Below are positions 1 through 9,107 of a stretch of DNA of 64,000 bases, one piece after another. The notes beneath the pieces are model-generated. The model did no database searches and was not told where the DNA came from. It worked only from the letters and a program-made list of their open reading frames with translations. Origin of the DNA: Calothrix brevissima NIES-22 (lineage in GTDB: Bacteria; Cyanobacteriota; Cyanobacteriia; Cyanobacteriales; Nostocaceae). Every line of letters starts with the position of its first letter. Position 1 is the stretch's first letter. The position numbers were made by a program, and so were the translations under genes. The stretch lies in assembly GCF_002367995.1 (NCBI RefSeq), contig NZ_AP018207.1:6874583-6938582 (forward strand), given 5' to 3'.

Positions 1-38
1 TTATGCTTGTTTGTGCTAAAAGCTGGATTGAATGGCTA

Positions 39-78
39 CCTTGTCCTCCTTGTCTCCCTTGTCCCCCTTGTCCCCCTG
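39..78. repeat. CCTTGTC-type pyrimidine tandem repeat
   Basis: Short tandem repeat of CCTTGTC / CCCTTGTC units just downstream of the kdpA stop. The same unit recurs at about 8062-8115 and, inverted, at about 18590-18625. Bases 1-102 hold no recognisable coding sequence on either strand; the next kdp gene, if the operon is conventional, must begin left of the window. Confidence 0.7.
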
Positions 79-102
79 TAACCTAATATTTCCGTAATTT
101 TA

Positions 103-1803
103 CTAATTGCCAGAGGCTAGTTTAAAACCTTCGGCTATGGGGCCTAAGGCTAAAACGGGGAAAAAGGTGAGGACGGCTAAAACTAGAGTCATACCAGCTG
201 TGACGCTAGTAAATAGCAGGGAATCGGTTTTTAATGTTCCGGGGGTGGCGGGGATTGTTTGTTTACGAGACATATTATCAGCTAGTAGCAAAATGGCAAT
301 AATGGGAATGTAGCGTCCTGCTAATAGGGGAAATAAACAACTCAGGTTCCACCATAGTGCTGTAGGTGCTGGCTGAGAGTTAGCTAAACCAGCCAAGCTA
401 GAACCGTTGTTAGCTGCGGCGGAAGCATATTCATAAACTACTTGGGAAATGCCGTGAAACCCAGGATTGGTGATCCCCGATAGAGAAAAGGGATAAGCTA
501 GAGCGATCGCGCTGGGAATTAATACCGCAATTGGATGTATCAGTAATACTATACTGGCGAGAACAATTTCCCGTTTTTCAATTTTGCGTCCTAAAAATTC
601 TGGGCTACGTCCTACCATTAATCCAGTCAGAAAAACGGTAATAATTACATAAATTAATAGATAAGCTATTCCCGTGCCCTGTCCTCCCCAGATAATCTGG
701 AGAAATAAGTTAAATAAAGTGGAAAATAATCCTTGGGGCATTAAGGAATCATGCATTCCATTGACAGCGCCATTCATGGTGGCGGTAGTCATTACCGCCC
801 ACATTGCGGTTTGCGCCCAGCCGAAGCGCAGTTCTTTACCTTCTAAATTGGGATATTCTGCTCCCAATGTGCCATTGACTAGGGGATTACCTTGTAATTC
901 AGCAGTTGCGGTTATTCCCACTAAAACGACAAAAATCCCCAATACCATCCAGAAAAACAGCCACGCTTGTTTGGTATTATTGGCAAACAAGCCATAGACG
1001 TAAATCATGGCGGCGGGAATGGAAATCATGGCGATCGCTTCGATTAAATTAGTAGCGCCATTGGGATTTTCAAAAGGATGGGCGGAGTTAACGCCAAAAA
1101 AGCCACCGCCGTTATCGCCTAGCATTTTAATCATCTCAAAGGATGCTACCGGGCCTCTAGCTAGATATTGGGTGCTACCTTCTAAGGTTTTGACGCTGAG
1201 AGTACCGGCTAGGGTTTGGGGTACACCTAATATTAGTAAGGCGATCGCGCCAATTACCGATATAGGTAATAATATGCGTGTAATAGCACGGATCAGATCT
1301 ACATAAAAGTTTCCCAGCTTTCTCCCTGTTAATCCCCGAATAAACGCAATTCCTACCGCTAAACCCGTCGCAGCTGAGGTAAACATCACAAAACCTAAAG
1401 CCGCTACTTGGCTAAAATAGCTTAATGTATTTTCGCCTGCGTAGTGCTGTTGGTCGGTGTTGGTAATAAAGGAAATCGTGGTGTGCAATATTGTATCCCA
1501 GGTTGGCGTACCTAAGCCGTTGGGATTCCAAGGTAAGAATTTCTGAAAATATATCAGCGAATATACTACAATGCCCATGAACAGGTTGCTGCATAGTACT
1601 GCTCTGATATACTGCCAACCAGTCATATTTTCTTTTCTTCTCACACCCACGAGAACGTAAATACTTCGTTCTAGGGGATTCATCAAAGAATCAAGCACTG
1701 TTCTTTCTTCTTGAAAGACATTGGCTATGTATCTGCCGAATATAGGCGTAATTAGTATAACTATACACAGCGTTAACCCAATTTGGAGAAAACCTTGTCC
1801 CAT
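103..1803 (-). CDS. kdpA: Potassium-transporting ATPase subunit KdpA
   Basis: KdpA is the K+-translocating membrane subunit of the high-affinity KdpFABC pump, where KdpB supplies ATP hydrolysis. The protein has 566 residues, close to the roughly 557 of the E. coli protein, and is hydrophobic throughout with about ten membrane segments. Family landmarks are the first selectivity-filter stretch [11 protein letters not shown] (about 111-121) and [16 protein letters not shown] (232-247), where E. coli has [32 protein letters not shown] follows further on. The start ATG at 1803 gives [10 protein letters not shown], a normal KdpA N-terminus. Only this gene of the operon lies in the window; kdpB and the others are expected to the left on the same strand, but are separated from kdpA by at least 100 bp containing a repeat. 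The upstream 0.9 kb is non-coding apart from a doubtful 43-codon ORF. Confidence 0.96.
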   Translation of the reverse strand: MGQGFLQIGLTLCIVILITPIFGRYIANVFQEERTVLDSLMNPLERSIYVLVGVRRKENMTGWQYIRAVLCSNLFMGIVVYSLIYFQKFLPWNPNGLGTPTWDTILHTTISFITNTDQQHYAGENTLSYFSQVAALGFVMFTSAATGLAVGIAFIRGLTGRKLGNFYVDLIRAITRILLPISVIGAIALLILGVPQTLAGTLSVKTLEGSTQYLARGPVASFEMIKMLGDNGGGFFGVNSAHPFENPNGATNLIEAIAMISIPAAMIYVYGLFANNTKQAWLFFWMVLGIFVVLVGITATAELQGNPLVNGTLGAEYPNLEGKELRFGWAQTAMWAVMTTATMNGAVNGMHDSLMPQGLFSTLFNLFLQIIWGGQGTGIAYLLIYVIITVFLTGLMVGRSPEFLGRKIEKREIVLASIVLLIHPIAVLIPSAIALAYPFSLSGITNPGFHGISQVVYEYASAAANNGSSLAGLANSQPAPTALWWNLSCLFPLLAGRYIPIIAILLLADNMSRKQTIPATPGTLKTDSLLFTSVTAGMTLVLAVLTFFPVLALGPIAEGFKLASGN

Positions 1804-1923
1804 TTATTTCGCACTCAATTAAAGTTAAGTTTTAGACAGATAACTATGAAAACTGAAACATTTACCAATCAGCTATGTTTTAGATCGGGTAAATCCAAAA
1901 AATAAATTATTCCCGTTTAAGTT

Positions 1924-1972
1924 GTTGACTGTTGACGGTTGACTGTTGACTGTTGACTGTTGACTGTTGACG
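1924..1972. repeat. Heptamer tandem repeat (TGTTGAC)n
   Basis: About seven tandem copies of TGTTGAC with two ACGG-type variants, 120 bp upstream of the kdpA start. It is the same short tandemly repeated repetitive sequence that appears at 38.55-38.80 kb and 51.04-51.12 kb, a hallmark of filamentous heterocystous cyanobacteria. Confidence 0.85.
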
Positions 1973-2046
1973 GTAAACAAGAACAAGGGAATAGTTTTTT
2001 ACTTGGAAGTTCCTAAAGTCTATTCATAAAGTTAGATTTACAAATT

Positions 2047-2178
2047 TTATTTGTGCCTATTTGCACAATCACGATTGATGCGTTGAGCAATAGAGTTTAA
2101 ATTTTCCTGTTGCGCGTTAATTGTTATCCTATCTATTGTTTGTTTATACAATACATTTTCTGTTGCTGCTACTTTCAT
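2047..2178 (-). CDS. Possible 43-aa ORF upstream of kdpA
   Basis: An ATG-initiated ORF on the kdpA strand, ending about 240 bp before the kdpA start. The predicted peptide begins MKVAATENVLYKQTIDRI and ends NRDCANRHK; it is hydrophilic and basic with no membrane segment, so it is not a KdpF-like peptide. The start has only a weak AAAG-like ribosome-binding sequence. It is kept as a candidate because it is the only sizeable open frame in this gap and is co-oriented with kdp. It may be chance. Confidence 0.22.
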   Translation of the reverse strand: MKVAATENVLYKQTIDRITINAQQENLNSIAQRINRDCANRHK

Positions 2179-2519
2179 ATCTTTATATATAAGGTAGGTG
2201 ATGCTATTTTTATTACACTATCTTCTTGTTGTAAAGTATCACTGGACACAGTTTCTCCTAGCTAGCTGCGACAAAAACAGAAGTTAGCAAAAAATTATAT
2301 GGCATATTTAAATTTTTGGCGAAAAATTTTTATTTGTGATTTCTCCTTTATCCTGCTGACAAAGCGATCGGGGGAGAAAACCAGCCTTTAGGCTTTGGGC
2401 TTTGTCATGGGGAAGAGTTTACAATATATTTACATTTAGTAATCTAGTTTAGTTTTTTTCGCTGACTTAGTTATATGTAGCAATACTATCTGAGTTGTGA
2501 AAAGATTTTTTTAATGAAC

Positions 2520-2545
2520 CGCCAAGTACGCCAAGTACGCCAAGG
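2520..2545. repeat. 9-bp tandem repeat CGCCAAGTA
   Basis: Nearly three tandem copies of CGCCAAGTA, the last changing to CGCCAAGGA. No link with a gene is apparent. Confidence 0.7.
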
Positions 2546-2669
2546 ATAAGAGAAAAAAACTGAGAGTTTGTAAGTTTCACCAATGATTTAGGATTGCTAT
2601 CAGACTGATATTTGATTTCTCAAAATATATCGATGAAAGCTACTAGGATAAAAAAGAATAGAACAGATG

Positions 2670-2717
2670 GTAGGGGCATGGCAGTGCCATGCCCTCTAGA
2701 ATATATTGATGTGCCGT
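2670..2717. repeat. Interspersed repeat with short palindrome, uninterrupted copy
   Basis: The unit starts GTAGGGGCATGGCAGTGCCA and ends ATATATTGATGTGCCG, with GGGCATGGC/GCCATGCCC forming a hairpin with a 3-nt loop. A second copy flanks a 190-bp insertion at 27590-27844, and a variant lies at about 53990-54030. The priA stop codon is 12 bp beyond it. Confidence 0.75.
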
Positions 2718-2728
2718 AAAAACCAATT

Positions 2729-5278
2729 TCACATAATATTTAATGGATCGACATCAATTGTCAAGCTCACAGATTGCGGACATAGCGATCGCACTTCTTC
2801 CCAGTCTGGTAAATTCGGTAAATCATCAGCAGCAAATTTAATTAATATCTGCCAGCGATAACGATTCGCTACTCGTAAAATACTAGCTGGTGCTGGCCCT
2901 AAAATTTCCCATCCTCTGCCTGTATTTAATTTTGTGGCGATGATTTGCGCTGTATTTTGGACTTGAATAGGATCTAAACTGCTCAACCGCAATAAAATTA
3001 ACCTACCGTAGGGAGGATAATCAAGGGCTTGTCTTTGTTCTAATTCAGCAGTAGAAAAAGATTGATAATCGTGATTTGTGACTGATTCAATTACCTGATG
3101 TTCTGTGTTGTAAGTTTGGATAATGACTCTACCAGGATCTTCACCTCTACCAGCACGCCCAGCGACTTGGGTTAAGGTTTGAAATGCGCGCTCGCTGGCG
3201 CGATAATCAGAAAGATGCAACAAACCATCAGCCGCAACTACCCCCACTAATGTTACTTGGGGTAAGTCTAAACCTTTGGTGAGCATTTGCGTACCCACTA
3301 ATAAATGTGCTTCTCCGTTAGCAAATCTGGTGAGGAGGGTACGATGTGCGCCTTTGTTGCGGGTGGTGTCGCTATCAAAACGAATGTATTTGAGTTCGGG
3401 AAACTGACGAGATAATTCTTGGGCGACTCGCTGTGTACCGCTACCAAAGAATTTCAGGTAAGGAGAGGCGCAATCGGGACAGAATTTGGGATGCGATCGC
3501 GCATAATTACAGTAATGGCAACGCAAAAGTTGCGGCGCACCGTCTTCGGTGTGGTGGTAAGCTAAAGATACGTCACAGTGCGGACATTCCAATACATAGC
3601 CACAACTGCGACAAGACACAAAAGTACTGTGTCCCCGACGATGGATAAATAATATTCCCTGTTGTTGTCTTTCTTGCAGCTGGTGTAAAGCTTCTTGTAG
3701 GGATCTACTAAATATGGAACGATTTCCTTCCTGTAATTCTCGCCGCATATCTACTATCTCTACTGGTGGTAAAGGGCGCGAGTTGATGCGCTGCGGTAGG
3801 GAGAGATAAAGAGAGGAACCGGAAGGATTTTCTTCTCCTAGATTTCCCAAACTCACTAAAGTTTCTAAGGAAGGTGTGGCTGAACCTAAAATTAAAGGAC
3901 AATTTTCGATTTCAGCACGCCATTGCGCCACTGTACGCGCATGGTAGGTGGGGATGGGGGAATCTTGCTTAAAACTGCTGTCGTGTTCTTCGTCTAAGAT
4001 AATTAAACCCAAGTTAGGTAAGGGCGCAAAAATGGCGCTGCGGGTACCAATGACTACTTGGGGTTCCCCTGTAAGCATTTGTCGCCAAGTGTCGTAACGT
4101 TCGCCATCGGAGAGAGCGCTATGATAGACGCTAACTTTACTACCAAAACGGGCGCGAAAGCGATCGGTTAGCTGGGGTGTAAGTCCGATTTCAGGGACTA
4201 AAACTAAAGCGGATTTACCTTGAGATAATAAAGGTGCGATCGCTTGTAAGTAAACTTCAGTTTTTCCCGAACCTGTAACGCCATGTAACAACACTTGAGT
4301 ATAGCCATTAAGCGCTTGGATCTTAGCTAAAGCGTTAGATTGATCCACAGTTAAGGATTTAGGGCGATCGCTACTAACTACAGGCCCCTGTTCTGCCCGT
4401 AATACTTCCCTTTCTTCAATAATTATGTAGCCTTTATTTGCCAACGTCTTCAAGACAGAGGCGCTAGTATGACAAATCTGCAATAATTCATTCTGCCATA
4501 ACTCACCCCCACGCCTGCGCAAGACTTCAATAATTTCCCGTTGGCGAGGAGTTAAATCAGCATCAATTGTGTCTATGAGCGTAACTGCTTTCTGTAATTT
4601 GGGGCGAGTTAATTTTGGCGGTTCTAAGTAACTTTCTACTAAACCAAATCGCTTTAACTCTCTCACTCCCCGATGAGCCGATTTGATTTTTTGTTGTAGG
4701 TAGATAAAACTGTAATCGCCTAATGGATGAGCTTGCAAAAGTTGGAGAATTTGCTGGGCTGTAGAACTAATAAATGTAGCCGCAGGAGATAGGGACTGAG
4801 TTAGGACATTATTGCTTTCACTATCATTTTTGGTAATTTGCTTTCCGAAAGTAGTTAATCGAATCCGTCGCTGCGATCGCCCTAATAATCCTGGTGGTAA
4901 AGCTACCCTAATCGCCTGCATCAACGGAGTGTAATAATATGTCGCTACTTTATTCAACAATTCCCAATAACCAACAGGAAAAAATCCTACACTAACCACA
5001 TCTTCTACATCTCGGATTTTTTCTAGCGGAATATCACTATTAGGCTGTGTCAATAAGCGAATGGCAATCCCGCCAATTTGTTGCGTACCAAAAGGTACAG
5101 TTAAAATATCACCTGGTTTTATTTCTAACTGGGGTGGTAATCGATAGGTAAATAACCCCAAATTTCCCGGACAATCTACCAACACTTCAACCCACCGATT
5201 GATATTTGCTTGTAATTGATAAGACTCTCCAGGTTCATGTACTACCAAACGGGATAAATTTACGCCATCAATATACAT
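2729..5278 (-). CDS. priA: Primosomal protein N' (PriA helicase)
   Basis: PriA is the 3'-5' DNA helicase that rebuilds replisomes at stalled forks. The 849 residues carry an N-terminal DNA-binding region, then Walker A GVTGSGKTEVYL (about 330-341), the DEEH box LIILDEEHDSSFK (about 425-437), ILGSATPSLET, and a zinc-binding segment with CRSCG, CPHC, CHYC and CPDC pairs (about 557-605). GSGTQRV and the QVAGRAGRG helicase motif follow. It is longer than E. coli PriA (about 730 residues), as usual in cyanobacteria, owing to N-terminal extra sequence. The start ATG at 5278 gives MYIDGVNLSRLVVHEPGE; a later start near residue 27 would fit shorter homologues, so the N-terminus is uncertain. It stands alone, with long intergenic regions on both sides. 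Confidence 0.95.
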   Translation of the reverse strand: MYIDGVNLSRLVVHEPGESYQLQANINRWVEVLVDCPGNLGLFTYRLPPQLEIKPGDILTVPFGTQQIGGIAIRLLTQPNSDIPLEKIRDVEDVVSVGFFPVGYWELLNKVATYYYTPLMQAIRVALPPGLLGRSQRRIRLTTFGKQITKNDSESNNVLTQSLSPAATFISSTAQQILQLLQAHPLGDYSFIYLQQKIKSAHRGVRELKRFGLVESYLEPPKLTRPKLQKAVTLIDTIDADLTPRQREIIEVLRRRGGELWQNELLQICHTSASVLKTLANKGYIIIEEREVLRAEQGPVVSSDRPKSLTVDQSNALAKIQALNGYTQVLLHGVTGSGKTEVYLQAIAPLLSQGKSALVLVPEIGLTPQLTDRFRARFGSKVSVYHSALSDGERYDTWRQMLTGEPQVVIGTRSAIFAPLPNLGLIILDEEHDSSFKQDSPIPTYHARTVAQWRAEIENCPLILGSATPSLETLVSLGNLGEENPSGSSLYLSLPQRINSRPLPPVEIVDMRRELQEGNRSIFSRSLQEALHQLQERQQQGILFIHRRGHSTFVSCRSCGYVLECPHCDVSLAYHHTEDGAPQLLRCHYCNYARSHPKFCPDCASPYLKFFGSGTQRVAQELSRQFPELKYIRFDSDTTRNKGAHRTLLTRFANGEAHLLVGTQMLTKGLDLPQVTLVGVVAADGLLHLSDYRASERAFQTLTQVAGRAGRGEDPGRVIIQTYNTEHQVIESVTNHDYQSFSTAELEQRQALDYPPYGRLILLRLSSLDPIQVQNTAQIIATKLNTGRGWEILGPAPASILRVANRYRWQILIKFAADDLPNLPDWEEVRSLCPQSVSLTIDVDPLNIM

Positions 5279-6109
5279 AAGTTCTGATTTAATAAATAAA
5301 TTTTTCTTTGGCTATTCTCAGGTTTGTCAACTAGCAAATTTTGCCTAATAATTTAACTTTTTGCGCCCCATGACATAAACTGTAATTCGCAATACTTTTA
5401 TCCCTTATAATACTTGATAAGTTTCCTCTTATATCTTCCACATCACCAAATTGCACTCAACTATACATGCAGTAAGTAATTAATAACCCCGATACACAGC
5501 AAAAGCATTTTCTCTACTATCCTCAAAACAATTGGTATATCTACTAGGTAGGGTATCAGATTTTCACCCTATCGATAGATATTCAATAGTTTATGTATAT
5601 GAGATGCTTTTATACAAATAAACAATTTATTCCCATTTTTAAATTGCTAATTTTGTGTCTGTCATCAAACTTAATCAACCCCAATCAACTCAGCAGTAAG
5701 CTATGATTTTTAACATCACTGCCAACCAAAACAGTCTAAAAAAGTTTAAAAAATTAAATAAAAATTTAATCTTTTCGGCAGTTTAGCTGAAACTTTTATC
5801 TGAGTTAAGGTTGAGAAAGTTTGAGGAAATTTGACATATTTAGCAATCGAGAAAAGAATGAGGAATATATATAGGGGAGCTGAGGAGATATTTGGTGGGT
5901 GCATAGGCCAGTATTGTTATGAGTCGATCTAGCAAGAACCAAGCATTGACAGCTAGACATTGATTTTAACTTCTAATGAGAAATTAGCATAAACTTTTGT
6001 TTTGCTACCGGACACGTGCATTTCTCCCTTAGGGAAACTACCAAGCCTCAAGCAAGCAGCTGTCACTGAATTATGTACCAAACAAAGCAACAATCCCTAA
6101 AGGAACGTT
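5279..6109. other. Divergent intergenic region priA / sigma factor gene
   Basis: These 830 bp separate two divergently transcribed genes and are AT-rich. No ORF, tandem array or RNA gene was recognised. The length suggests a long leader or several promoters for the sigma factor gene, which is common for group 2 sigma genes, but no promoter element could be assigned with confidence. Confidence 0.4.
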
Positions 6110-7246
6110 ATGAATATTGCTGAATTGGGAACACTGGAAATATTAGTAGAAAGTGCTGCTGAAATTGAAGAACAATCATTTGAGAGTTTAGAAGCAGTGG
6201 CGGATGACGATTCTTCTATTCCCGAAACTGTGGAATCAGAAGAACGTGATGGTGATGAAATGGCAGCCGCTCGTCCATCGGGATACAATAAAACCGAGCA
6301 TGACGATGCTGTAGGCGCGTTTTTTAAAGAAATGGCGCGTTATCCCTTGCTAAAACCCGACGAAGAAGTGGAATTAGCAAGGCGAGTCAGATTTTTAGAA
6401 GAATTCAGAAATATCCAAGAATCTTTACAATCTAGCTTAGAGCAGCAACCGACCAAAGCACAAATCGCTGCTGAGTTAGATATGACAGAAAAGCAGCTAG
6501 AAAGCCGATTGTATCAAGGTCGAGTGGCGAAACGCAAAATGATTCGCTCTAACCTGCGCTTAGTCGTCTCCATTGCCAAAAGATATCTTAATCGCGGAGT
6601 ACCTTTTCTAGATTTAATTCAAGAAGGCGCAATGGGTTTAAATCGCGCTACAGAAAAATTCGATCCAGATAAAGGATATAAATTTTCGACATACGCTTAT
6701 TGGTGGATTAGACAAGCGATTACTAGAGCGATCGCTAATGATGCGCGAACCATCCGCCTACCTATTCATATTGTTGAAAAACTTAACAAACTTAAAAAAG
6801 CGCAACGGGAACTCAAACAAAAATTTTCTCGCAATCCTTCCGAAGCCGAAATGGCAGAAGCTTTGGAAATGAATGTACAGCAATTACGCCAATTACAACA
6901 ACTCAGGCGTCAAGCACTATCCTTAAATCACCGTGTGGGGAAAGAAGAAGACACGGAATTAATGGATTTATTAGAGGATGAAGATAACCAATCTCCAGAA
7001 GCAAAAATGAACGAACACATGATGCGTCAGGAGATTTGGGAAGTGTTGGGAGATGTGTTAACCCCAAGAGAAAAAGATGTCATTTCTTTACGTTATGGGT
7101 TAACCACCAGCGAACCCTGCACCTTAGAAGAAGTTGGCAATATGTTTAATCTCTCTCGCGAACGAGTGCGCCAAATTCAAAGTAAAGCCATGCGTAAATT
7201 ACGCCGTCCCCATATTGCCAAACGCTTAAAAGGGTGGTTAATTTAA
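6110..7246 (+). CDS. sigC: Group 2 sigma-70 family RNA polymerase sigma factor, probably SigC-like
   Basis: A sigma-70 protein of 378 residues that directs RNA polymerase to promoters. An acidic N-terminal tail (1-65) is followed by region 1.2 (AVGAFFKEMARYPLLKPDEE, about 69-88), region 2 with NLRLVVSIAKRYLNRGVPF and the -10-reading YAYWWIRQAITRAIA, region 3, and region 4 with a helix-turn-helix (TLEEVGNMFNLSRERVRQIQ). It lacks the longer N-terminal region of the housekeeping SigA, so it is a group 2 factor. The FFKEMARYPLLKPDEE stretch resembles SigC-type proteins as I recall them, so the subgroup is moderately supported. The ATG at 6110 follows AAAGGAACGTT, a good ribosome-binding site. A large heptamer repeat follows the stop codon. 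Confidence 0.85.
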   Translation: MNIAELGTLEILVESAAEIEEQSFESLEAVADDDSSIPETVESEERDGDEMAAARPSGYNKTEHDDAVGAFFKEMARYPLLKPDEEVELARRVRFLEEFRNIQESLQSSLEQQPTKAQIAAELDMTEKQLESRLYQGRVAKRKMIRSNLRLVVSIAKRYLNRGVPFLDLIQEGAMGLNRATEKFDPDKGYKFSTYAYWWIRQAITRAIANDARTIRLPIHIVEKLNKLKKAQRELKQKFSRNPSEAEMAEALEMNVQQLRQLQQLRRQALSLNHRVGKEEDTELMDLLEDEDNQSPEAKMNEHMMRQEIWEVLGDVLTPREKDVISLRYGLTTSEPCTLEEVGNMFNLSRERVRQIQSKAMRKLRRPHIAKRLKGWLI

Positions 7247-7249
7247 GTA

Positions 7250-7513
7250 GTCAATGGTCAATGGTCAATGGTCAATGGTCAATGGTCAATAGTCAATAGT
7301 CAACGGTCAATGGTTAATCGTTATTGCTCAATGGTTAATCGTTAATGGTCAATGATTAATCGTTAATGTTCAATGGTTAATCGTTATTGCTCAATAGTTA
7401 TTTATTAGTCCTTTGACTATTGACTCTGGACTATTGACTTTGGACTGTTAACTCTGGACTATTGACTTTGGACTCTGGACTATTGACTATTGACTATGGA
7501 CTGTTGACTATAA
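7250..7513. repeat. Degenerate heptamer repeat block with opposed halves
   Basis: About 260 bp of tandem heptamers. The left half is in the orientation GTCAATG(G), with GTTAATC variants. The right half is in the complementary orientation (TTGACTA / TTGACTC / TTGGACT), so the block can fold on itself. It fills the whole gap between the sigma factor stop and the acetyltransferase start codon. Confidence 0.85.
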
Positions 7514-7517
7514 CCTC

Positions 7518-8009
7518 ATGACTGCGCGTAGCGATTTGACTTTGCGTTTTGCCGAACCTGAAGATTCCAGTGTTTTATTTGACTTAATTCAGCAATTAGC
7601 CGAGTATGAGAAATTATCTCATGCTGTAACTGGCGATGCTATGGCTCTCAAAGAGCATCTATTTGGTTCGCCTAGATATATTGAGGCAATATTAGCCGAG
7701 TATGCAGGGCAAGCTGTAGGCTTTGCGCTGTTTTTTCATAATTATTCTACTTTCTTGACCAAGCCTGGTATCTATCTCGAAGATTTGTTCGTTGTCCCTG
7801 AATATCGCCGTCAAGGTATTGGTAAGGCACTTTTAACCAAATTAGCTCAAATCGCTGTTGAGCGTAATTGCGGGCGCTTAGAGTGGAGCGTTTTAGATTG
7901 GAATGAGCCTGCGCAAAATTTCTATCGCACTATGGGCGCATCTATTTTAGATGATTGGCGAATTTGCCGCATCACAGAAGATGCGCTGACGCAATTAGCA
8001 AAAAAATAG
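7518..8009 (+). CDS. GNAT family N-acetyltransferase, SSAT-like
   Basis: An acetyl-CoA-dependent N-acetyltransferase of 163 residues with the complete GNAT fold. The acetyl-CoA loop is RRQGIGKALL (Q/RxxGxG/A, about 95-106), preceded by the beta-4 segment YLEDLFVVPEYR. The late segment LEWSVLDWNEPAQNFYRTMGA carries the Asn and Tyr typical of spermidine/diamine acetyltransferase-like members, so a polyamine or small amine substrate is possible but unproven. The ATG at 7518 directly abuts the repeat block (ACTATAACCTC before ATG) and has no clear Shine-Dalgarno sequence, so expression may depend on a promoter inside the repeats. It has no operon partner. Confidence 0.85.
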   Translation: MTARSDLTLRFAEPEDSSVLFDLIQQLAEYEKLSHAVTGDAMALKEHLFGSPRYIEAILAEYAGQAVGFALFFHNYSTFLTKPGIYLEDLFVVPEYRRQGIGKALLTKLAQIAVERNCGRLEWSVLDWNEPAQNFYRTMGASILDDWRICRITEDALTQLAKK

Positions 8010-8035
8010 GGCATGGGGCATTCGGCATTTATTTA

Positions 8036-8070
8036 GAGACGCGATAACCCTTGTCTGTACAATTATCCCC
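8036..8070. repeat. Small dispersed repeat unit GAGACGCGAT...
   Basis: A 35-bp unit running from GAGACGCGATAACCCTTGTC through CTGTACAATT to ATCCCC. A duplicated version is the 51-bp insertion at 8858-8908. The core GAGACGCGAT also appears as a hairpin at 13733-13752. Confidence 0.65.
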
Positions 8071-8153
8071 CTTGTCCTCCTTATCCTCCTTGTCCTCCTT
8101 GTCCTCCTTGTCCCCCTTCCCTTCCCTTCCCTTCCCTTCCCTTCCCTTCCCTA
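8062..8153. repeat. Pyrimidine tandem repeats (CCTTGTC then CCCTT)
   Basis: CCTTGTCCT-type 9-mers (8062-8115) grade into about eight copies of the pentamer CCCTT (8113-8153). This gives a 90-bp almost pure polypyrimidine run on the plus strand, between the acetyltransferase gene and petJ. Confidence 0.85.
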
Positions 8154-8196
8154 TCCCTCTGCTTCTGTTTCTTCAGGTTTTTTTAATTATTGAGTG

Positions 8197-8216
8197 TTAA
8201 CTTTTACAAAAGTTAA
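8197..8216. promoter_or_regulatory. 20-bp palindrome upstream of petJ, candidate operator
   Basis: A perfect inverted repeat with arms TTAACTTTT and AAAAGTTAA separated by AC. It lies about 180 bp upstream of the petJ start codon in otherwise repeat-free AT-rich DNA, a plausible place for a copper-responsive repressor site. The operator role is inferred from symmetry and position only. Confidence 0.35.
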
Positions 8217-8398
8217 TATTTTAAAAACAGACACGAATTATGATATGAAGTGGCTGAAAAGTAAAAACCGGAAAACCTAGTTCAGGTAAGGATTTGCATG
8301 AAGTATGACAGCCTGTCTTTTGACGAAGGTGAACGCCTCAACTGACAATTATGGAGGATAGATCACCGATCATGCTTTTGTTTCATAGAGAACACGAA

Positions 8399-8737
8399 AT
8401 GAAGAAAATTATTTCCGTATTACTGTTGGGCATTACCATCTTCACCTTTGCCTTCAGTAGTCCCGCTTTAGCTGGAGATGCTGCTAGTGGCGCTAAGATA
8501 TTTGCAGCTAATTGTGCTTCTTGTCATGCAGGTGGCAAGAATTTAGTTAAAGCTGAAAAAAGTCTGAAAAAAGAGGCATTGGATAAGTTTGAGATGAACT
8601 CAGCAGAAGCAATTATTGCTCAAGTAACAAAGGGTAAAGGTGCTATGCCTGCTTTTTCAGGTCGGTTAAAGGCTGCTCAAATTGAAGATGTAGCAGCTTA
8701 TGTTCTCCAACAAGCTAATGAGAAAAACTGGAAATAA
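8399..8737 (+). CDS. petJ: Cytochrome c6 (c553) precursor
   Basis: The soluble c-type cytochrome of the thylakoid lumen, carrying electrons from cytochrome b6f to photosystem I or cytochrome oxidase, usually in place of plastocyanin when copper is scarce. The chosen start is the ATG at 8399: it gives [10 protein letters not shown], a proper signal peptide ending SSPALA at residue 25. The in-frame ATG at 8351 would add 16 unrelated residues before the signal peptide. Haem attachment is CASCH at 39-43 (14-18 of the mature form), and the axial Met is in KGAMPAF (residue 83). The mature length of about 87 matches the family. The gene is monocistronic, with a hairpin terminator downstream. Confidence 0.95.
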   Translation: MKKIISVLLLGITIFTFAFSSPALAGDAASGAKIFAANCASCHAGGKNLVKAEKSLKKEALDKFEMNSAEAIIAQVTKGKGAMPAFSGRLKAAQIEDVAAYVLQQANEKNWK

Positions 8738-8776
8738 AACCAGGTAATTTACTCATTGTTTGCTGCACAAATTATG

Positions 8777-8803
8777 ATTAGCGGGGCTGATTGTCCCGCT
8801 AAT
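8777..8803 (+). terminator. Probable petJ terminator hairpin
   Basis: ATTAGCGGG and CCCGCTAAT form a 9-bp stem with a 9-nt loop, 40 bp after the petJ stop. The tail (TGTATTGG) is only weakly U-rich, so this may be a stabilising hairpin instead of a strong intrinsic terminator. Confidence 0.55.
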
Positions 8804-8814
8804 TGTATTGGTCT

Positions 8815-8974
8815 AAGTAGGGCGGTGCAATTAAAGATAGCTATTTGTCATTTGTCAGAGACGCGATGAATTCAGAGACGCGATGAACCCTTGTCTGTAC
8901 AATTGTCCTTGGTAAGGGTTTCAAGTCGGTTTAAGTTTCGTAAAATAGTTGTGGTGATTTTCGTCTACTTACTG
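8815..8974. repeat. Interspersed repeat copy A, interrupted by a 51-bp insertion
   Basis: The unit begins AAGTAGGGCGGTGCAATTAA and continues through TTTGTCA, TTGGTAAGGGTTTCAAG, TTTCGTAA and CTACTTACT. Copy B at 53831-53945 has the same order but joins TTTGTCA directly to TTGGTAAGGG. Here 8858-8908 is inserted between them, containing GAGACGCGATGA twice and ending CTGTACAATTGTCC. TTGTC occurs at both edges of the insert. Confidence 0.75.
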
Positions 8975-9107
8975 AGTAGGAAATTCATAGTTAAAATCTG
9001 TGCTGGCTCCGAAACCTCTGAAGCAAATCTGGAAATTTAATTGAGGTTTGTACCGATTTAATTACGAATTACGAATTACGAACTACGAATTAGTAAATAT
9101 ATTGCTT

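Larger units (their letters stand above)
1804..2728. other. Intergenic region upstream of kdpA, repeat-rich
   Basis: This is the 925-bp gap between the start of kdpA and the 3' end of priA. It contains a TGTTGAC heptamer array (1924-1972), a 9-bp tandem CGCCAAGTA (2520-2545), an interspersed repeat (2670-2717) and one short ORF (2047-2178). It should also carry the kdp promoter, but I could not pick a convincing -35/-10 pair or regulator site. Confidence 0.5.

Noticed and set aside
9048-9107. N-terminal extension of the TPR protein
   Set aside because: It is encoded by the AATTACGAATTACG intergenic repeat and precedes a normal signal peptide that begins at ATG 9108.
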